48,001 nucleotides of DNA from Candidatus Pelagibacter sp. (GCA_016777595.1 JADHRE010000002.1:1-48001); one strand, 5' to 3'. Counted from the stretch's first letter, positions 9,439 through 19,108 are shown. Notes: generated from the sequence alone by a model not told the origin. A program made the numbers and translations.

Positions 9439-10734
9439 TTATTTTTTTAAACTTCTGTTAAAAATTATATTAATTCTTTTTGTATGATAACCAAAATCAA
9501 AAAGCTTTTTTAGTTTATTAACAGATATTTTATTTGTAATTTTTTTATCAGATGCAATTTTGTCATAAAATGATGAGTTTTCTTTCCATGCTTGCATTGC
9601 ATTTTTTTGCACAATTTTATATGACTCCTCTCTTGTAAAACCAACTGTAGTTAATTCTAAAAGAACTCTTTGTGAAAAAAACACACCATTAGTAATATCT
9701 AAATTCTTTTTCATATTTTTTGGATATATATTTAAACTTTTAACCATATTGCTTAATCTATTTAGAGCAAAATCTAAAGCTATAGTAGCATCTGGCCCTA
9801 TATTTCTTTCAACTGCTGAATGAGAAATATCTCTTTCATGCCACAGAACAACATTTTCCAAAGCAGGTACAACACTTGATCTAATTAACCTTGCCAATCC
9901 AGTCAAGTTTTCACTTAAGATTGGATTCTTCTTATGCGGCATGGCTGATGAACCTTTTTGTTTTTTACCAAAAAATTCTTCTACCTCAAGAACCTCTGTT
10001 CTTTGTAAGTGTCTTATTTCAACTGCAAATCTTTCTATTGAACTTGCAATAATAGCTAGTGTGGAGAAAAACTGCGCATGTCTATCCCTTGGTATCACTT
10101 GTGTAGAAATAGGTTCTACAGTTAGTTTTAGTTTTTTTGCAACATAACTCTCAACTTTTGGATCTACATTGGCAAAAGTTCCAACTGCTCCTGAAATTGC
10201 ACAAGTTGATATTTCTTTAATCGAATTTTCAAGTCTTTTTTTGTTTCTCAAAAATTCTTGGTAAAATGTTAACATCTTTAAACCAAATGTAATCGGTTCT
10301 GCATGAATACCATGGCTTCTTCCAATGCATAAGGTAAACTTGTGTTTTAGAGCTTGTTTTTTTATGGATCCAAGTAATTGATCAATATCTTTTAATATTA
10401 TTTCTCCCGACTGTTTTAACTGAATATTAAAACATGTATCCAACACATCTGAAGAAGTCATTCCTTTGTGCAAAAATCTTGCTTCTTTACCAACCTTTTC
10501 TGTGATTGAAGTTAAAAAAGCTATGATATCATGTTTTACTTTTTCTTCTATTTGAAGAATTCTTTTAGGATTAATTCTTGCTTTTGATTTGACTTTTTTT
10601 ACAATACCACTAGGAATAATTTTTAACTTTTCCATAGCTTCAGCTGCTGCTAGCTCAATATCTAACCAAATTGAATATCTATTATAATCTTCCCAAATGC
10701 TCTTAATTTTTTTTCTTGAATATCTTTCAATCAT
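9439..10734 (-). CDS. purB: Adenylosuccinate lyase
   Basis: GSSAMPHKKNPILSENLTGLARLIR signature; GMTSSDVLDT. Confidence 0.97.
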   Translation of the reverse strand: MIERYSRKKIKSIWEDYNRYSIWLDIELAAAEAMEKLKIIPSGIVKKVKSKARINPKRILQIEEKVKHDIIAFLTSITEKVGKEARFLHKGMTSSDVLDTCFNIQLKQSGEIILKDIDQLLGSIKKQALKHKFTLCIGRSHGIHAEPITFGLKMLTFYQEFLRNKKRLENSIKEISTCAISGAVGTFANVDPKVESYVAKKLKLTVEPISTQVIPRDRHAQFFSTLAIIASSIERFAVEIRHLQRTEVLEVEEFFGKKQKGSSAMPHKKNPILSENLTGLARLIRSSVVPALENVVLWHERDISHSAVERNIGPDATIALDFALNRLSNMVKSLNIYPKNMKKNLDITNGVFFSQRVLLELTTVGFTREESYKIVQKNAMQAWKENSSFYDKIASDKKITNKISVNKLKKLFDFGYHTKRINIIFNRSLKK

Positions 10735-10739
10735 AAAGT

Positions 10740-11495
10740 TTAAATAGTTTTATTTGACTGAGTAAACACTTCACATCCATTTTTTGTTACACCTATTGTA
10801 TGTTCAAATTGTGCTGACAATGATTTATCTCTAGTAACAGCTGTCCAGCCGTCGTTTAATATTTTAGTCTCATAATTTCCAAAATTAATCATTGGCTCAA
10901 TAGTAAATATCATTCCTGCTTTTATCATTTCTCCATCACCTTTTTTTCCGTAATGTAATATATTTGGCTCCTTATGAAACGTTTCTCCAATTCCATGACC
11001 ACAAAAATCTTGCACTACCGAAAACCCTTTTTTCTCGACGTGTTGTTGAATTGTTGAGCCAATATCACCTAAGTGAACCCCATCTTTAACTATGCTAATT
11101 GCCTTCATCATCGCCTCGTAAGTAGTATTAATTAAATTTTCAGCCTTAATTGAAATTTCTCCAATTTTAAACATTCTACTTGTGTCTCCATGCCAACCAT
11201 CTTTGAAAGCAGTAACATCAACATTTACAATATCACCATCTTTTAAAATTTTATTAGAAGGTATTCCATGGCAAACAACATGATTAGGCGAAGTACAACA
11301 AGATTTTGGAAAACCCCTATAAAACAATGGAGCAGAGTAAGCTTGATGATCGTTGATATACTCATAACAAACTTTATCTATTTTATCTGTAGAAACTCCT
11401 GCTTTAACAATTTTATTAACTTCATCTAAAGCACCCGCAGCTATCAATCCTGCTATTTTAGTTTTTTCAAACGCTTCTTTAAAATCTTTATTCAT
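10740..11495 (-). CDS. map: Type I methionine aminopeptidase
   Basis: GFPKSCCTSPNHVVCHGIP ... GDIVNVDVTAFKDGWHGDTSRMF ... GHGIGETFHKEPNI. Confidence 0.97.
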   Translation of the reverse strand: MNKDFKEAFEKTKIAGLIAAGALDEVNKIVKAGVSTDKIDKVCYEYINDHQAYSAPLFYRGFPKSCCTSPNHVVCHGIPSNKILKDGDIVNVDVTAFKDGWHGDTSRMFKIGEISIKAENLINTTYEAMMKAISIVKDGVHLGDIGSTIQQHVEKKGFSVVQDFCGHGIGETFHKEPNILHYGKKGDGEMIKAGMIFTIEPMINFGNYETKILNDGWTAVTRDKSLSAQFEHTIGVTKNGCEVFTQSNKTI

Positions 11496-12190
11496 TATAT
11501 ATTAATCTTTATTTTTTTATTAAGTTTTATTCCTTTTGAAGTAAATTTACAATCATAGCAAAGAATATTCAGATTGTTTTTAACAGCTTTCTTTAAAGCT
11601 TTTGCATAATTTGGATCTATATCTTTTGCAATATCAAAAGTCTCACAATCACTTCTTTGTATTAAAAAAAGTATAAAAATTTTATAATTTTTTTTTGCAG
11701 CTTTTATCAGTTCATTTATATGTTTTAGCCCTCTAGTTGTGACAGCATCAGGGAATTCTGCTAACCCCTTTTTTCTAGACAAAGTAACATTTTTTACTTC
11801 TATAAATATTTTATTTTTTTTATCAGTAATTAAAAAATCAAATCGAGTATTCTTTCCAAATTTGGTTTCAGGTTTTATCTCTGAAATATTCGTAAATTCT
11901 TTTATTAGCTTATTTTGAAGGGCATTTAACACAATCTTGTTTGTAGAATGAGTGTTAACACCTACTTTTGATTTATTGTCTTCAATAATCTCTAATGTAT
12001 ATTTTAACTTTCTTTTAGGATTATTTGATTTGCTTACCCATACTTTATTTCCTGCTTTTAAAAGACCGTACATAGACCCTGTGTTTGGACAATGAGCTGT
12101 TATTGTTTCATTATTAATTTTAACATCAACAAAAAAACGTTTGTATCTTTTTATAAATAGTCCTGATATAAATTTATTTTCAAAATTCAT
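11495..12190 (-). CDS. sfsA: Sugar fermentation stimulation protein SfsA
   Basis: FISGLFIKRYKRFFVDV ... AHCPNTGSMYGLL ... FIEVKNVTLS..FPDAVTTRGLKHINEL. Confidence 0.93.
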   Translation of the reverse strand: MNFENKFISGLFIKRYKRFFVDVKINNETITAHCPNTGSMYGLLKAGNKVWVSKSNNPKRKLKYTLEIIEDNKSKVGVNTHSTNKIVLNALQNKLIKEFTNISEIKPETKFGKNTRFDFLITDKKNKIFIEVKNVTLSRKKGLAEFPDAVTTRGLKHINELIKAAKKNYKIFILFLIQRSDCETFDIAKDIDPNYAKALKKAVKNNLNILCYDCKFTSKGIKLNKKIKINI

Positions 12191-12207
12191 ATATACTTAT
12201 AACTCCT

Positions 12208-12966
12208 ATGAAGAAAAAAATTAAAAAAATATATGCTGCAATTTTAATAATTGGTAATGAAATACTTTCTGGGCGAACTCAGGATAAAAATATTGCATTT
12301 ATCTCCAATTGGTTGAATTCGAAATGTGGAATTACAGTTAATGAAGTTAGAATAATTCCAGATATAGAAAAAATTATAGTAGAAAACATTTTAATTTTAT
12401 CAAAAAAATTTAATTATGTTTTTACTACTGGTGGTATTGGACCTACCCACGATGACATTACTGCTCAATCAATCGCTAAAGCTTTTAAAGTTAAGTATGA
12501 ATACCACAATGAGGCTTATACAATTTTAGAAAACTATTATGGTAAGAATAAATTTAACGAAGGGCGAAAAAAAATGGCGAAAATGCCAAGAGGCGCAAAA
12601 TTGATTTACAATCCTTCAAGCGCAGCACCAGGATTTATAATAAAAAATGCAATATGTTTACCCGGCGTCCCCTCAATTTTAAATTCTATGGTTGAAAATT
12701 GTAAAAGGTATCTAATAAAAGGATTAAAAGTTCACAGCAAAACACTGAATCTTTATACTGTTGAAAGTAATATTTCTAAAGAATTAGGTTTAATTCAAAA
12801 AAAATTTAAAAAATTTGTAGATATTGGTAGCTATCCTTTTTTCAGACTTGGAAAAATTGGTGTAGCTATTGTAATAAGATCAAGTTCAATAATACAAATA
12901 AAAATGGCAAAAAAAGCAATTAATAAATTAGTAAAACTGAAAAAAATTAGAAAACTTAAAATTTAA
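12208..12966 (+). CDS. Molybdopterin-binding (MoCF_biosynth) domain protein, CinA N-terminal-like
   Basis: AAILIIGNEILSGRTQDKNIAFIS ... VFTTGGIGPTHDDITAQSIAKAF. Confidence 0.88.
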   Translation: MKKKIKKIYAAILIIGNEILSGRTQDKNIAFISNWLNSKCGITVNEVRIIPDIEKIIVENILILSKKFNYVFTTGGIGPTHDDITAQSIAKAFKVKYEYHNEAYTILENYYGKNKFNEGRKKMAKMPRGAKLIYNPSSAAPGFIIKNAICLPGVPSILNSMVENCKRYLIKGLKVHSKTLNLYTVESNISKELGLIQKKFKKFVDIGSYPFFRLGKIGVAIVIRSSSIIQIKMAKKAINKLVKLKKIRKLKI

Positions 12967-13916
12967 ATTAATTTATAAACTTCATCTACTGAAATTGACT
13001 CTATATCAGTTGTGCCATGAATTTTTTTACTATCTAATATCTTTGTATAATTATTTTTTGGAGCAAACTTATCAGAGCTTGTTGGCCCAAATAATACTAT
13101 CATAGGAATATCTGAAAGTGCCATCATGTGCATCACACCATTATCAATTGATATAGCTTGATCTAGTCTTGAAGACAAAGCTGTAACAAGAGCGGGACAA
13201 GATAATCCTGATCTCCCTTCAGGAAATAATGCTTCAGGAACTTGGTTTTTGATTTTTTCAATTAATTGTTCCTGATTTTTTTCAATAAAAAAAACAGGAG
13301 TTTTATTCTTTATTAATGTTTTGTTTGCGAGTGAAATAAATTTATATACAGACCAGCTCTTCTTCCTGTATTCATTGCCTTGCGTAATTGAAAATCCAAT
13401 ATAATTAGATTTTGGTAGTAATTTTTTTGCTTCATTGATTAAATTTTTAGGTAATTTGCTACAATTAAAATTAATAGTTTTTATTTTTTCATTTAAAAAT
13501 ATACTTAAATTTTCAATATAATTTTTTGATTTATATTTAATCTTTTTTGTTGAAAATAAATTATTGAAAGTTGTTGAGTAAAATTGCACATGAGGTATTT
13601 TTTTTAAAATTAGTGAATTTCTAAATTTAGTTTGAAGGTCAATAATCAAATCAAATTTTATCTTATTTTTTTTATTAAAATTTTTTTTAACAAATAAGAA
13701 ATGCCACCATCTAAAACCAAAATATTTAAGATTTAATTCTAAAGTTTGAACTTTAATATTATATTCCTTCAATTTACCTTCAAAGTGATTAGAATGTGCG
13801 CCTAAATAGAAAATATTTGATCGTCTATAATGATTTTTTAGACTTAGTATTAGTGGAATGATTTGTATAGAGTCTCCTAAACCACCGCCTGAATTGTAGA
13901 TTAATATTTTTTTCAC
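12963..13916 (-). CDS. Glycosyltransferase family 9 (heptosyltransferase-like)
   Basis: YNSGGGLGDSIQIIPLILSLK ... IGFSITQGNEYRKKSWS ... SIDNGVMHMMALSDIPMIVLFGPT. Confidence 0.85.
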   Translation of the reverse strand: MKKILIYNSGGGLGDSIQIIPLILSLKNHYRRSNIFYLGAHSNHFEGKLKEYNIKVQTLELNLKYFGFRWWHFLFVKKNFNKKNKIKFDLIIDLQTKFRNSLILKKIPHVQFYSTTFNNLFSTKKIKYKSKNYIENLSIFLNEKIKTINFNCSKLPKNLINEAKKLLPKSNYIGFSITQGNEYRKKSWSVYKFISLANKTLIKNKTPVFFIEKNQEQLIEKIKNQVPEALFPEGRSGLSCPALVTALSSRLDQAISIDNGVMHMMALSDIPMIVLFGPTSSDKFAPKNNYTKILDSKKIHGTTDIESISVDEVYKLI

Positions 13917-13988
13917 TAGATTAATATACTTTATAAAAAAAAAATTATAATATAAAAGTAATATACATATTATTAATAAATTAATTGT

Positions 13989-14074
13989 GCCCTCGTGGTG
14001 AAATTGGTAGACACAAAGGACTTAAAATCCTTGCCCTTTTGGGAGTGCCAGTTCGAGTCTGGCCGAGGGCACCA
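13989..14074 (+). tRNA. tRNA-Leu (anticodon TAA), CCA encoded
   Basis: GCCCTCG acceptor pairs with CGAGGGC; loop cTTAAaa in stem AAGGA/TCCTT; long variable arm; T arm GTTCGAGTC; ends ACCA. Confidence 0.95.
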
Positions 14075-14082
14075 TTTTAACA

Positions 14083-14850
14083 ATGACAAAACCTCTAGTA
14101 ATCTCTGATAAAAATTCAAAATCTTTAATTATAAAAAAAAAAATATTAAATATTTTTAATAAGAGTCAATTAAATAGATCCAATGTTGTAATAGTTATTG
14201 GGGGTGATGGCTTTATGCTTCAAACATTAAAAAAAAATAAAAAAAATAATAATAAACAGTTTTATGGAGTAAATTCTGGAAATTATGGATTTTTAATGAA
14301 CAGGTTTTCAAAAAAATATTTTTTAAGAAATCTAAGTGATGCAAAGTTGATTAGTATTTTTCCGTTAGAAATGACAGCTAGTAACAACCACAAGTTAAAA
14401 AAATATTTAGCAATAAATGAAGTTTCAATTTTAAGGCAAAGCAAACAAGCTGCAAATTTATCTATTAAAAATAATTCAAAATTTATAATTAAAAAACTAG
14501 TTTCTGATGGTGTTTTAATTTCAACACCTGCTGGAAGCACAGCATATAATTTATCTGTTCATGGTCCAATACTTGATTTGAACTCAAATAAAATATCAAT
14601 TGCGCCTATCAGTGCATTTAGACCTAGAAGATGGCAGGGAAAAATAATTAGTGATAAAACAAAAATAACTATTCATAATCTAGATCCAATAAAAAGACCA
14701 GTTAGCGCCGTAGCTGATAATATAGAAATGAGAAACGTTAAAAAAATTACTGTTAAAGTAAAAAAGAATATTAAATTTAATCTCCTTTATGATAAAAATG
14801 CTAGTCTTCAAAAAAAAATAAAATTAGAACAATTAAGAAAAGAAACTTAA
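14083..14850 (+). CDS. nadK: NAD kinase
   Basis: VIVIGGDGFMLQTLK (GGDG), YGVNSGNYGFLMN, SDGVLISTPAGSTAYNLSVHGPIL. Confidence 0.93.
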   Translation: MTKPLVISDKNSKSLIIKKKILNIFNKSQLNRSNVVIVIGGDGFMLQTLKKNKKNNNKQFYGVNSGNYGFLMNRFSKKYFLRNLSDAKLISIFPLEMTASNNHKLKKYLAINEVSILRQSKQAANLSIKNNSKFIIKKLVSDGVLISTPAGSTAYNLSVHGPILDLNSNKISIAPISAFRPRRWQGKIISDKTKITIHNLDPIKRPVSAVADNIEMRNVKKITVKVKKNIKFNLLYDKNASLQKKIKLEQLRKET

Positions 14851-14853
14851 TTG

Positions 14854-15981
14854 ATGAAATTGGTAACAAAATCATTTTTTAAAAAATTTTACAAAAGTTT
14901 AATAATTAAGATATTTCAATTTTTTTATGGAAAGCCAAAATTATTAAAAAAAAATAAAAAAGATGCATCTATAAAAGAATTTAAAATCAATTTTAATAAA
15001 AACAGATATAAAATATTTGAGTTATTAAATGGAACTATTTATACGGACACAAATGACACCACAGCATACATAAGCAGCAATAAATATATATCAAGTGCTT
15101 CTATGCAATACTATAAAATAGATCACATCAATAGCTTTAATGGAGAAATTGAAAAAAATAAAACTCTATTCATTGGAACACCCAAAATAAAAAAAAGATT
15201 TAAAGGTAAAGTATTAAGCTTACTATCAGGTGGAGCATCAAAAAATAATTTTACTCATTGGTTTACAGATGTTATTCCAAGAATAAAAATTTTTTCCAAA
15301 AAATTTAAGTTAAATAAAATTGATAAATTTTATGTTCCAAATCTAAAATATGACTTTCAAAAACAATCTCTTAAACTTTTGGGGATAAATGAAAATCAAA
15401 TTATTAACGGTAATAAATACAAGCATATAAGTGCTGACTACATATATGCAACTTCTCATCCTTGTTTTCATTTACCCATGAAAGTTAAAAAATGGTCTTT
15501 AAACTATTTGAAAACGTCTTTTTCAAAAAACTCATATAAAAATAAATTTAAAAAAATATTTTTAGACAGAGATCAGCTTAAATTAATAGATTTTAACAAT
15601 CTAAAAAAATATAAAAATTTTCGTGTTTTATTGAATGAAGATCAGATTAAAAATTTTTTATTATCAGAGGGTTTTAGTGTAATTAAGCCGGAAGAACATT
15701 CATTTAAAGAGCAGGTAAAAATATTTGCTAGCGCTAGGTTTGTTGTAGGTCTGTACGGAGCAGGAATGATGATGTTAAGTTTTTGTAAAAAAAATACAAA
15801 AGTTTTAGAAATAAAACCATTGTTAGGTGGTAATGAGTTTAAAAATATTTCAAAATTAATAAAATTAAAACATAGACAAATAAATTTAAGGCCACTATTT
15901 AAATCAAATATTCCACAAAACGGCTTATTAACCTGTCCTTTAGAAAAAATTAAAAAAGAGATAAGTTTATTAAATAAATAG
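14854..15981 (+). CDS. Glycosyltransferase family 61 (DUF563-like)
   Basis: LLSGGASKNNFTHWFTDVIPRIKIF ... YKNKFKKIFLDRDQ ... FASARFVVGLYGAGMMMLSFC; ATG at 14854 preferred over TTG at 14851. Confidence 0.75.
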   Translation: MKLVTKSFFKKFYKSLIIKIFQFFYGKPKLLKKNKKDASIKEFKINFNKNRYKIFELLNGTIYTDTNDTTAYISSNKYISSASMQYYKIDHINSFNGEIEKNKTLFIGTPKIKKRFKGKVLSLLSGGASKNNFTHWFTDVIPRIKIFSKKFKLNKIDKFYVPNLKYDFQKQSLKLLGINENQIINGNKYKHISADYIYATSHPCFHLPMKVKKWSLNYLKTSFSKNSYKNKFKKIFLDRDQLKLIDFNNLKKYKNFRVLLNEDQIKNFLLSEGFSVIKPEEHSFKEQVKIFASARFVVGLYGAGMMMLSFCKKNTKVLEIKPLLGGNEFKNISKLIKLKHRQINLRPLFKSNIPQNGLLTCPLEKIKKEISLLNK

Positions 15982-15986
15982 AGTAA

Positions 15987-16062
15987 TGGTGCCCTCACAC
16001 GGACTCGAACCGCGAACCTATTGATTACAAATCAATTGCTCTACCAATTGAGCTATGAGGGC
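15987..16062 (-). tRNA. tRNA-Thr (anticodon TGT), CCA encoded
   Basis: Reverse complement GCCCTCATAGCTCAATTGGTAGAGCAATTGATTTGTAATCAATAGGTTCGCGGTTCGAGTCCGTGTGAGGGCACCA; cloverleaf closes. Confidence 0.95.
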
Positions 16063-16221
16063 TTTCAAGAATATATAGGATAAAAATTATTATTCTTCAA
16101 GTAGTTAAACAATAATAGATTAATTGAATTAATCAAAATCTTTTTTTGATTGTGCTTAAATAACTATTTTCGTACAATTTAGATTTTATCTTCTATAACA
16201 ATTTCAGAAAGATTTGTTTAT

Positions 16222-16593
16222 TTAATAACTTAAAGTTAAATTAAGTTTTTTAAATTTGTTTTTAAAACTAAAAAAAAGTTTATTATGTTTTCCATTATTA
16301 TGTTTTATTGTTTGTTGCCATAAATGCAACATTTCATGCGATAATGTATTTAAAAAATCTATCCTATTTTTATATCTTGGTTTTAATTCGAGAACAAAAA
16401 AACTTGTTCCTTTATAATAAGAAATATTTTCTACGCATTGACCAGAACATTTCATTTTTCTAATTTTAATGTCATTAAACTTATTAAGCTTATTTTTAAA
16501 AAGCTTCTTATTAAAATATTTAAAATATTTCTTAATATCTTTATAATTTGTAGTATATTTTTTACTTGGATTTTTAATATCTTTTTTAATCAT
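16222..16593 (-). CDS. SprT-like zinc metallopeptidase domain protein
   Basis: FLNTLSHEMLHLWQQTIKHNNGKHNKLFFS contains HExxH in SprT-like context; 123 aa. Confidence 0.75.
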   Translation of the reverse strand: MIKKDIKNPSKKYTTNYKDIKKYFKYFNKKLFKNKLNKFNDIKIRKMKCSGQCVENISYYKGTSFFVLELKPRYKNRIDFLNTLSHEMLHLWQQTIKHNNGKHNKLFFSFKNKFKKLNLTLSY

Positions 16594-16780
16594 AATATAT
16601 CTTTTTTTAATAATAATAAGTGCAAAAAGCTATTCATATGTTTAGCATGAAAATTCTTTAAACAGTCACTCTTCAATAATATTTACTTAATTAAAACGTT
16701 TTGATTTTTTGAGAAATATTTAAAATTAGTTATAATATACTAAAATATGAATTGAAAGAATATAAGTTCTTATTACTATT

Positions 16781-17524
16781 TTATTTTATAGATTGAAAAA
16801 TATGATGACATACAACGGAAACAGTATTTGATATATTTAGACTTTCGATATTATTGTTCATATTTACTCTAAATTTAAAATCAGCGTTTTCTAAAGTTTT
16901 AGTTTTAATTCCATAACCTTCAGATCCAAAAAGTAAAATATTTTTTCCATACCATTTGTGTTCAGTAAAATCTTTTTGAGCACTGACATCAAAAGCACTA
17001 ACCCAAAATTCCTTTGTTTTTAAATATTTTAAAGCTGTATTTACATTAGACACTTGAAATATTTTAATATGTTCGGCACCACCGCTAGCACTCTTATATA
17101 AAAGCTTACTTTTTGATGGATATGATCTTTCTTTAACTATAATACCATCAACATTAAAAGCTACAGCACTTCTGATTATTGAGCCAATATTTCTTGGATC
17201 GGATACCTCTTCTAAAGCTAATAAATTAATATTTTTTTTTTTATTATCAATAATAAATTCTTTTAAAGTAATTTCTTCTATTTGTTCAACTTCAGCAACT
17301 AATCCTTGATGTGCAGTTTCATCTCTGCCGCATAAATTATCTAATTCTTTTCTAGATTTGTAAAAAACATTAATTTTTTTAAATAAATTTAAATTTTGAT
17401 TTTCTCTATTGAGTTTTTTTTGAGCATCTTCTGTTAAAAAAACTCTTTCAATTTTTCTATTAGGATTTTTTAAAGCCTCTAAAACAGCATGTTTTCCAAC
17501 AATTAAAAAGGTCGTTTTTTTCAT
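16781..17524 (-). CDS. rlmB: 23S rRNA (guanosine-2'-O-)-methyltransferase RlmB-like (TrmH group 3)
   Basis: GKHAVLEALKNPNRKIERVFLT ... LALEEVSDPRNIGSIIRSAVAFNVDGIIV ... LFGSEGYGIKTKTLENADFKFRVNMNNNIESLNIS. Confidence 0.92.
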   Translation of the reverse strand: MKKTTFLIVGKHAVLEALKNPNRKIERVFLTEDAQKKLNRENQNLNLFKKINVFYKSRKELDNLCGRDETAHQGLVAEVEQIEEITLKEFIIDNKKKNINLLALEEVSDPRNIGSIIRSAVAFNVDGIIVKERSYPSKSKLLYKSASGGAEHIKIFQVSNVNTALKYLKTKEFWVSAFDVSAQKDFTEHKWYGKNILLFGSEGYGIKTKTLENADFKFRVNMNNNIESLNISNTVSVVCHHIFQSIK

Positions 17525-17579
17525 GATTTTAAAGCCTTATTAATCAATTTATTAGCATATTTTAAGGTAAAATGATTTA

Positions 17580-17607
17580 TTGCAATTATTTCATAAATGC
17601 TTATAAA
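17580..17607 (+). promoter_or_regulatory. Predicted promoter for the tRNA-Tyr/tRNA-Gly/tuf transcript (TTGCAA N16 TATAAA)
   Basis: TTGCAA 17580-17585, TATAAA 17602-17607, 16-nt spacer, ~50 nt upstream of tRNA-Tyr. Confidence 0.5.
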
Positions 17608-17657
17608 ACCCTTGTTGTTAAATGCTTTTTAAGTTAGTGGGTATCCCCAAGATTAAA

Positions 17658-17743
17658 GGAGGGGTACCAAAGCGGTCAAATGGGGCGGGCTGTAAACCCG
17701 TTGACTTCGGTCTTCGAAAGTTCGAATCTTTCCCCCTCCACCA
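17658..17743 (+). tRNA. tRNA-Tyr (anticodon GTA), CCA encoded
   Basis: GGAGGGG acceptor, GGGCTGTAAACCC anticodon arm, long variable arm, ends CCCCTCCACCA. Confidence 0.95.
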
Positions 17744-17789
17744 AACTTAAAAACTTTAATAATATAAGGGCGCGATAAGTTTGGATATT

Positions 17790-17863
17790 GCGGGTGTAGT
17801 TCAATGGTAGAACGCTAGCCTTCCAAGCTGGATGTAAGGGTTCGATTCCCTTTACCCGCTCCA
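17790..17863 (+). tRNA. tRNA-Gly (anticodon TCC), CCA encoded
   Basis: GCGGGTGTAGTTCAATGGTAGAAC...CTTCCAA...GGTTCGATTCCCTTTACCCGCTCCA. Confidence 0.96.
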
Positions 17864-17903
17864 AAATTAAAATTAAAATATAATAAAGTGAGGAAAAAAT
17901 AAA

Positions 17904-19103
17904 ATGTCAAAAGAGAAGTTTCAACGAAATAAACCGCATTGTAACATCGGTACAATCGGACACGTAGACCACGGTAAAACAACGTTAACTGCAGCAATAA
18001 CAAAAGTATTATCTGAAGCTGGTGGCACAAGTTCAGCAAACTTTGTTGCTTACGATCAAATAGACAAAGCCCCTGAGGAAAAAGAAAGAGGGATTACAAT
18101 TTCAACTGCACACGTTGAGTATGAAACTGAAAAAAGACATTACGCGCACGTAGATTGTCCAGGTCACGCTGACTACGTAAAGAACATGATAACAGGTGCA
18201 GCGCAAATGGATGGAGCAATTTTAGTAGTTAATGCTGCTGATGGTCCGATGCCTCAAACTAGAGAGCACATTCTTCTAGCTCGTCAAGTAGGTGTGCCTG
18301 CAATAGTTGTTTTTTTAAATAAAATTGACACTGTTAAAGATAAAGAGTTGGTTGACCTTGTTGAAGAAGAAATTAGAGAATTATTAACCTCTTACAAATT
18401 CCCAGGTGATAAAATTCCCATAGTCAAAGGATCTGCTTTAAACGCCGTGGAAGGAAAAGACGAAGCTACAGGAAAAAATGCAATCATGGAATTAATGAAA
18501 GCTGTTGACGAAACAATTCCTCAACCTGATAGACCAAAAGATAAGCCTTTTTTAATGCCAGTTGAAGATGTTTTCTCTATCTCTGGTAGAGGAACCGTAG
18601 TAACTGGAAGAGTTGAATCTGGTATTATCAAAGTCGGTGAGGAAATTGAGATAGTTGGTATTAGAGACACAAAAAAATCTGTATGCACTGGAGTAGAAAT
18701 GTTTAGAAAACTTTTAGATAGCGGTGAAGCAGGTGATAATATAGGAGCACTATTAAGAGGTGTAGAAAGAACAGATGTTGAGAGAGGACAGGTCTTATGT
18801 AAACCAGGTTCTATTACTCCTCACACAGAGTTTGAATGTCAGGCTTATATTTTAAAAAAAGAGGAGGGTGGTAGACATACTCCCTTTTTTACAAAATATA
18901 GACCTCAATTTTATTTTAGAACTACAGATGTAACTGGAGAAGTTACGTTACCATCGGGCACTGAAATGGTGATGCCAGGTGATGACGGCAAGTTCACGGT
19001 TAAATTAATCACACCTATTGCGATGAATGAAAACCTTAACTTTGCAATAAGAGAAGGTGGAAAAACAGTTGGAGCTGGAGTAGTAACTAAAATAATTAAG
19101 TAA
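17904..19103 (+). CDS. tuf: Elongation factor Tu
   Basis: [22 protein letters not shown] ... [26 protein letters not shown]. Confidence 0.99.
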   Translation: MSKEKFQRNKPHCNIGTIGHVDHGKTTLTAAITKVLSEAGGTSSANFVAYDQIDKAPEEKERGITISTAHVEYETEKRHYAHVDCPGHADYVKNMITGAAQMDGAILVVNAADGPMPQTREHILLARQVGVPAIVVFLNKIDTVKDKELVDLVEEEIRELLTSYKFPGDKIPIVKGSALNAVEGKDEATGKNAIMELMKAVDETIPQPDRPKDKPFLMPVEDVFSISGRGTVVTGRVESGIIKVGEEIEIVGIRDTKKSVCTGVEMFRKLLDSGEAGDNIGALLRGVERTDVERGQVLCKPGSITPHTEFECQAYILKKEEGGRHTPFFTKYRPQFYFRTTDVTGEVTLPSGTEMVMPGDDGKFTVKLITPIAMNENLNFAIREGGKTVGAGVVTKIIK

Positions 19104-19108
19104 CGCTT

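Noticed and set aside
5544-12190. purine genes followed by bolA-grxD as a novel Fe-S/purine system
   Set aside because: purSQL next to bolA and grxD is, to my knowledge, a common alphaproteobacterial arrangement.
17676-17864. 62-aa minus ORF MERVKGIEPLHPAWKASVLPLNY...
   Set aside because: Antisense translation of tRNA-Tyr and tRNA-Gly; a familiar spurious tRNA-derived ORF pattern.
17815-18039. 74-aa minus ORF ending GAGKGNRTLTSSLEG
   Set aside because: Antisense to tRNA-Gly and the start of tuf; no independent support.
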